From an uncultured Rhodocyclaceae bacterium (GTDB lineage: Bacteria; Pseudomonadota; Gammaproteobacteria; Burkholderiales; Rhodocyclaceae): a DNA stretch of 64,000 nt. Positions 62,485 through 64,000 of the stretch are shown here, in pieces. A program made the position numbers and the translations under genes. Where the stretch lies: NCBI GenBank assembly GCA_907163075.1, contig CAJQTY010000001.1, positions 620,001 through 684,000 on the forward strand, given 5' to 3'. The notes beneath the pieces are model-generated. The model worked only from the letters and a program-made list of their open reading frames with translations. It did not search any database and was not told the origin of the DNA. Position 1 is the first letter of the stretch. Each line of letters starts with the position of its first letter.

Positions 62485-63057
62485 TCAGCTCACGGCAGCA
62501 AGAAGCAGGCCGCCGCCGAACACGGCAACGAATTGCCCCAGGCCTTGCGCCAGGCGCGGGCGTTCCTTCAGGACGCAATGGGCGAAGGCCATGCCCGTGG
62601 CGTGCAGCAGGATTGAACCGACGACCATGCCGGACAGCACGCCGCCGCCGGCCGCGAGTTCACCGCCATGCGCCAGGCCGTGAAAAACCGCAAAGCCGCC
62701 GACGAGGGCCAGCGCCACCGAATTCGCCGGCTTGAACGGCAGCGTCAGCAGCGCGCCCAGCACCAGCACCGACGCGGCGACCAGCGGCTCCAGCGGCGGC
62801 ACGCTCAGACCGTGCTGGCCAAGGACCGCGCCGGCTGCCAGCAGGGTCACGAAACAGAGTGGCGCCAGCCAGACCTGGCGCGCATGCAGCACGCTCCAGA
62901 TACCGACGACAAGCATCGCCAGCAGGTGATCCAGCCCGAAAAACGGGTGGGCCAGGCCATCGAAAAAGCCGTGGCCAGCGTGCCCGGTATGCGCGAGGGC
63001 AGCCACCGGAAGGCCGAGCAGGACGACGGCGAGCAGATGCGAAGTGCGTTTTTCCAT
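62485..63057 (-). CDS. ureJ: HupE/UreJ family nickel permease-like protein
   Basis: The 190-residue membrane protein has a signal peptide-like first helix (to about 22, ending ALA), then HTGHAGHGFFDGLAHPFFGL followed by DHLLAMLVVG, the HupE/UreJ metal-binding signature (HPxxGxDH). There are about six helices, plus VFHGLAHGGEL with further His. It probably imports nickel for the urease. Its place between ureA and ureB is known from Cupriavidus- and Rhodocyclales-type operons. Confidence 0.93.
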   Translation of the reverse strand: MEKRTSHLLAVVLLGLPVAALAHTGHAGHGFFDGLAHPFFGLDHLLAMLVVGIWSVLHARQVWLAPLCFVTLLAAGAVLGQHGLSVPPLEPLVAASVLVLGALLTLPFKPANSVALALVGGFAVFHGLAHGGELAAGGGVLSGMVVGSILLHATGMAFAHCVLKERPRLAQGLGQFVAVFGGGLLLAAVS

Positions 63058-63072
63058 TTCAGACTCCTTGGC

Positions 63073-63375
63073 TTAAATGATCGGGTGATGCACGGTCACC
63101 AGCTTGGTGCCGTCGGGAAAGGTGGCCTCGACCTGGATTTCCGGAATCATCTCCGGCACGCCCTCCATCACGTCGTAGCGGGTCAGTATCCGCGTTCCCT
63201 CGCTCATCAGTTCGGCAACGCTGCGGCCGTCGCGCGCGCCTTCCATGATCGCGCAACTGATCAGCGCCACGGCCTCGGGGTAGTTGAGTTTCAAACCCCG
63301 GGCCCGGCGCCGTTCGGCAAGCAGGCCAGCGGTGAAGATGAGCAGTTTGTCTTTTTCTCGGGGGGTGAGTTCCAT
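63073..63375 (-). CDS. ureA: Urease subunit gamma
   Basis: A structural subunit of 100 residues, complete: [40 protein letters not shown] and [20 protein letters not shown]. The ATG at 63375 is preceded by AGGAGA. It follows ureD by about 16 bases and precedes ureJ by 15. Confidence 0.97.
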   Translation of the reverse strand: MELTPREKDKLLIFTAGLLAERRRARGLKLNYPEAVALISCAIMEGARDGRSVAELMSEGTRILTRYDVMEGVPEMIPEIQVEATFPDGTKLVTVHHPII

Positions 63376-63391
63376 GCGGTCTCCTGAAAGA

Positions 63392-64000
63392 TCAAGTGGC
63401 CCAGATGCGCGGCATGATGGCTGGCCGGCCGAGCAGCAGCGGCCGCAACACGGTCCACAGCGCGATGAACCAGTGGCGGGCCGCCTCGCTGCCATGTCCA
63501 AGATAGCGCGCAACGAGCAGGCCGGGAAGCGCGGTCACGCCGTGCTCGGCGCCGTCCACCGGCCGGCAGCGCCGGCAGGCCTCAAGCAGCGATGCGGCGC
63601 TGCCGCCAGGGGAAAGTGTCGCCAGCAGCGTGGCGCAGACCGACGCGCCGGCCCACCCCGCCGCGCTGTCCAGCAGCGGGTCGCCGCCGCCGATGCGGCC
63701 GCGTTCAAGCCACAGCACGTGCCCGTCGCGTTCGATACGCGTGTGCAGCCCGATGTGGCCATGCGCAAACCGTTCGCCGCAGGCGCGGCGTCCGAGGCAG
63801 AGAATTTCCCAGCCGAGATAGCGGCTGCCGGCGGCGAGCCGGACCCGCGTTTCCATGTGCGCCTGTGCGCCGTCGAAAATGATGCTTTCCTGCGGCAGCC
63901 ATTCCAGGATGGCGCCGTCGCCGACGCCAAAATCGAGGTGCTGCGAGGCTTCCGGCCCGCCGGAACGGTACCATTTGCCGGCGCCAGGGGTAGTCATCTG
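63392..64000 (-). CDS. ureD: Urease accessory protein UreD, 5' end beyond window
   Basis: About 202 of the usual ~280 residues are present; the N-terminal third lies past the right edge. Family landmarks: [68 protein letters not shown] and [20 protein letters not shown] near the C-terminus. UreD binds apo-urease and channels nickel from UreG. It is the first visible gene of the leftward urease operon. Confidence 0.94.
   Translation of the reverse strand, partial: QMTTPGAGKWYRSGGPEASQHLDFGVGDGAILEWLPQESIIFDGAQAHMETRVRLAAGSRYLGWEILCLGRRACGERFAHGHIGLHTRIERDGHVLWLERGRIGGGDPLLDSAAGWAGASVCATLLATLSPGGSAASLLEACRRCRPVDGAEHGVTALPGLLVARYLGHGSEAARHWFIALWTVLRPLLLGRPAIMPRIWAT

Overview
The window looks like chromosomal DNA of a high-GC betaproteobacterium, most probably Rhodocyclales-like (Accumulibacter, Dechloromonas or Azoarcus type). 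This is an inference from gene content: a pyruvate dehydrogenase operon whose E3 carries its own lipoyl domain, exosortase-A accessory genes plus a PEP-CTERM protein, a ureD-A-J-B-C-E-F-G urease operon, a CHR chromate transporter and large hybrid histidine kinases. No rRNA gene, intact tRNA or CRISPR array was seen.

Layout. 1-2.0 kb: the end of an IS630 transposase beside a second IS630 relic, then a small ORF. 2.1-7.4 kb: periplasmic Cu/Zn superoxide dismutase (sodC), a tRNA-Phe-like 3' relic, a rhodanese pseudogene, a trans-sulfuration PLP enzyme, a degenerate EAL protein and a molybdopterin oxidoreductase. 7.5-9.0 kb: a miniature integron, made of a broken intI-like gene with a LexA box at its 5' end, a cassette core site, one cassette encoding an Mrr-type endonuclease, and a convincing attC site. 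9.3-15.4 kb: aceE-aceF-lpdA with palindromes upstream and a terminator downstream.

15.4-21.6 kb: a debris island bounded by a 204-bp direct repeat of the 3' end of a ybaL-type antiporter gene. It holds an IS66 tnpA, IS4, IS110 and hlyD relics, a serine-recombinase module that split the IS4 gene and is itself frameshifted, one secreted-protein gene, and three copies of a ~70-bp hairpin element. 21.4-25.2 kb: the antiporter, dgkA and a PEP-CTERM SGNH hydrolase with a possible sigma-54 promoter. 25.7-33.8 kb: a hybrid histidine kinase divergent from a kinase-like/AAA ATPase giant protein, then a FadL-type porin.

33.9-41.1 kb: exosortase-A accessory genes: an O-antigen-ligase-like protein whose 3' end is fused to IS3 sequence, two hydrolases, an acyl carrier protein, an acyl-CoA ligase and a PLP decarboxylase. 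No exosortase or glycosyltransferase lies in the window. 41.5-50.4 kb: housekeeping and stress genes (CMD-family protein, HU, thioesterase, selD, the uracil-DNA glycosylase-rimI-tsaB operon, an EamA transporter with a histidine-rich tail, chrA). 50.6-53.8 kb: a two-gene pair, an EEP-fold phosphodiesterase and a double-HKD phospholipase-D-like protein, both with N-terminal beta-rich extensions; I regard this as one of the least characterised units here. 53.9-58.5 kb: a second hybrid kinase with an HD-GYP response regulator, likely controlling c-di-GMP. 58.6-64 kb: the urease operon, read leftward, with ureD running off the right edge.
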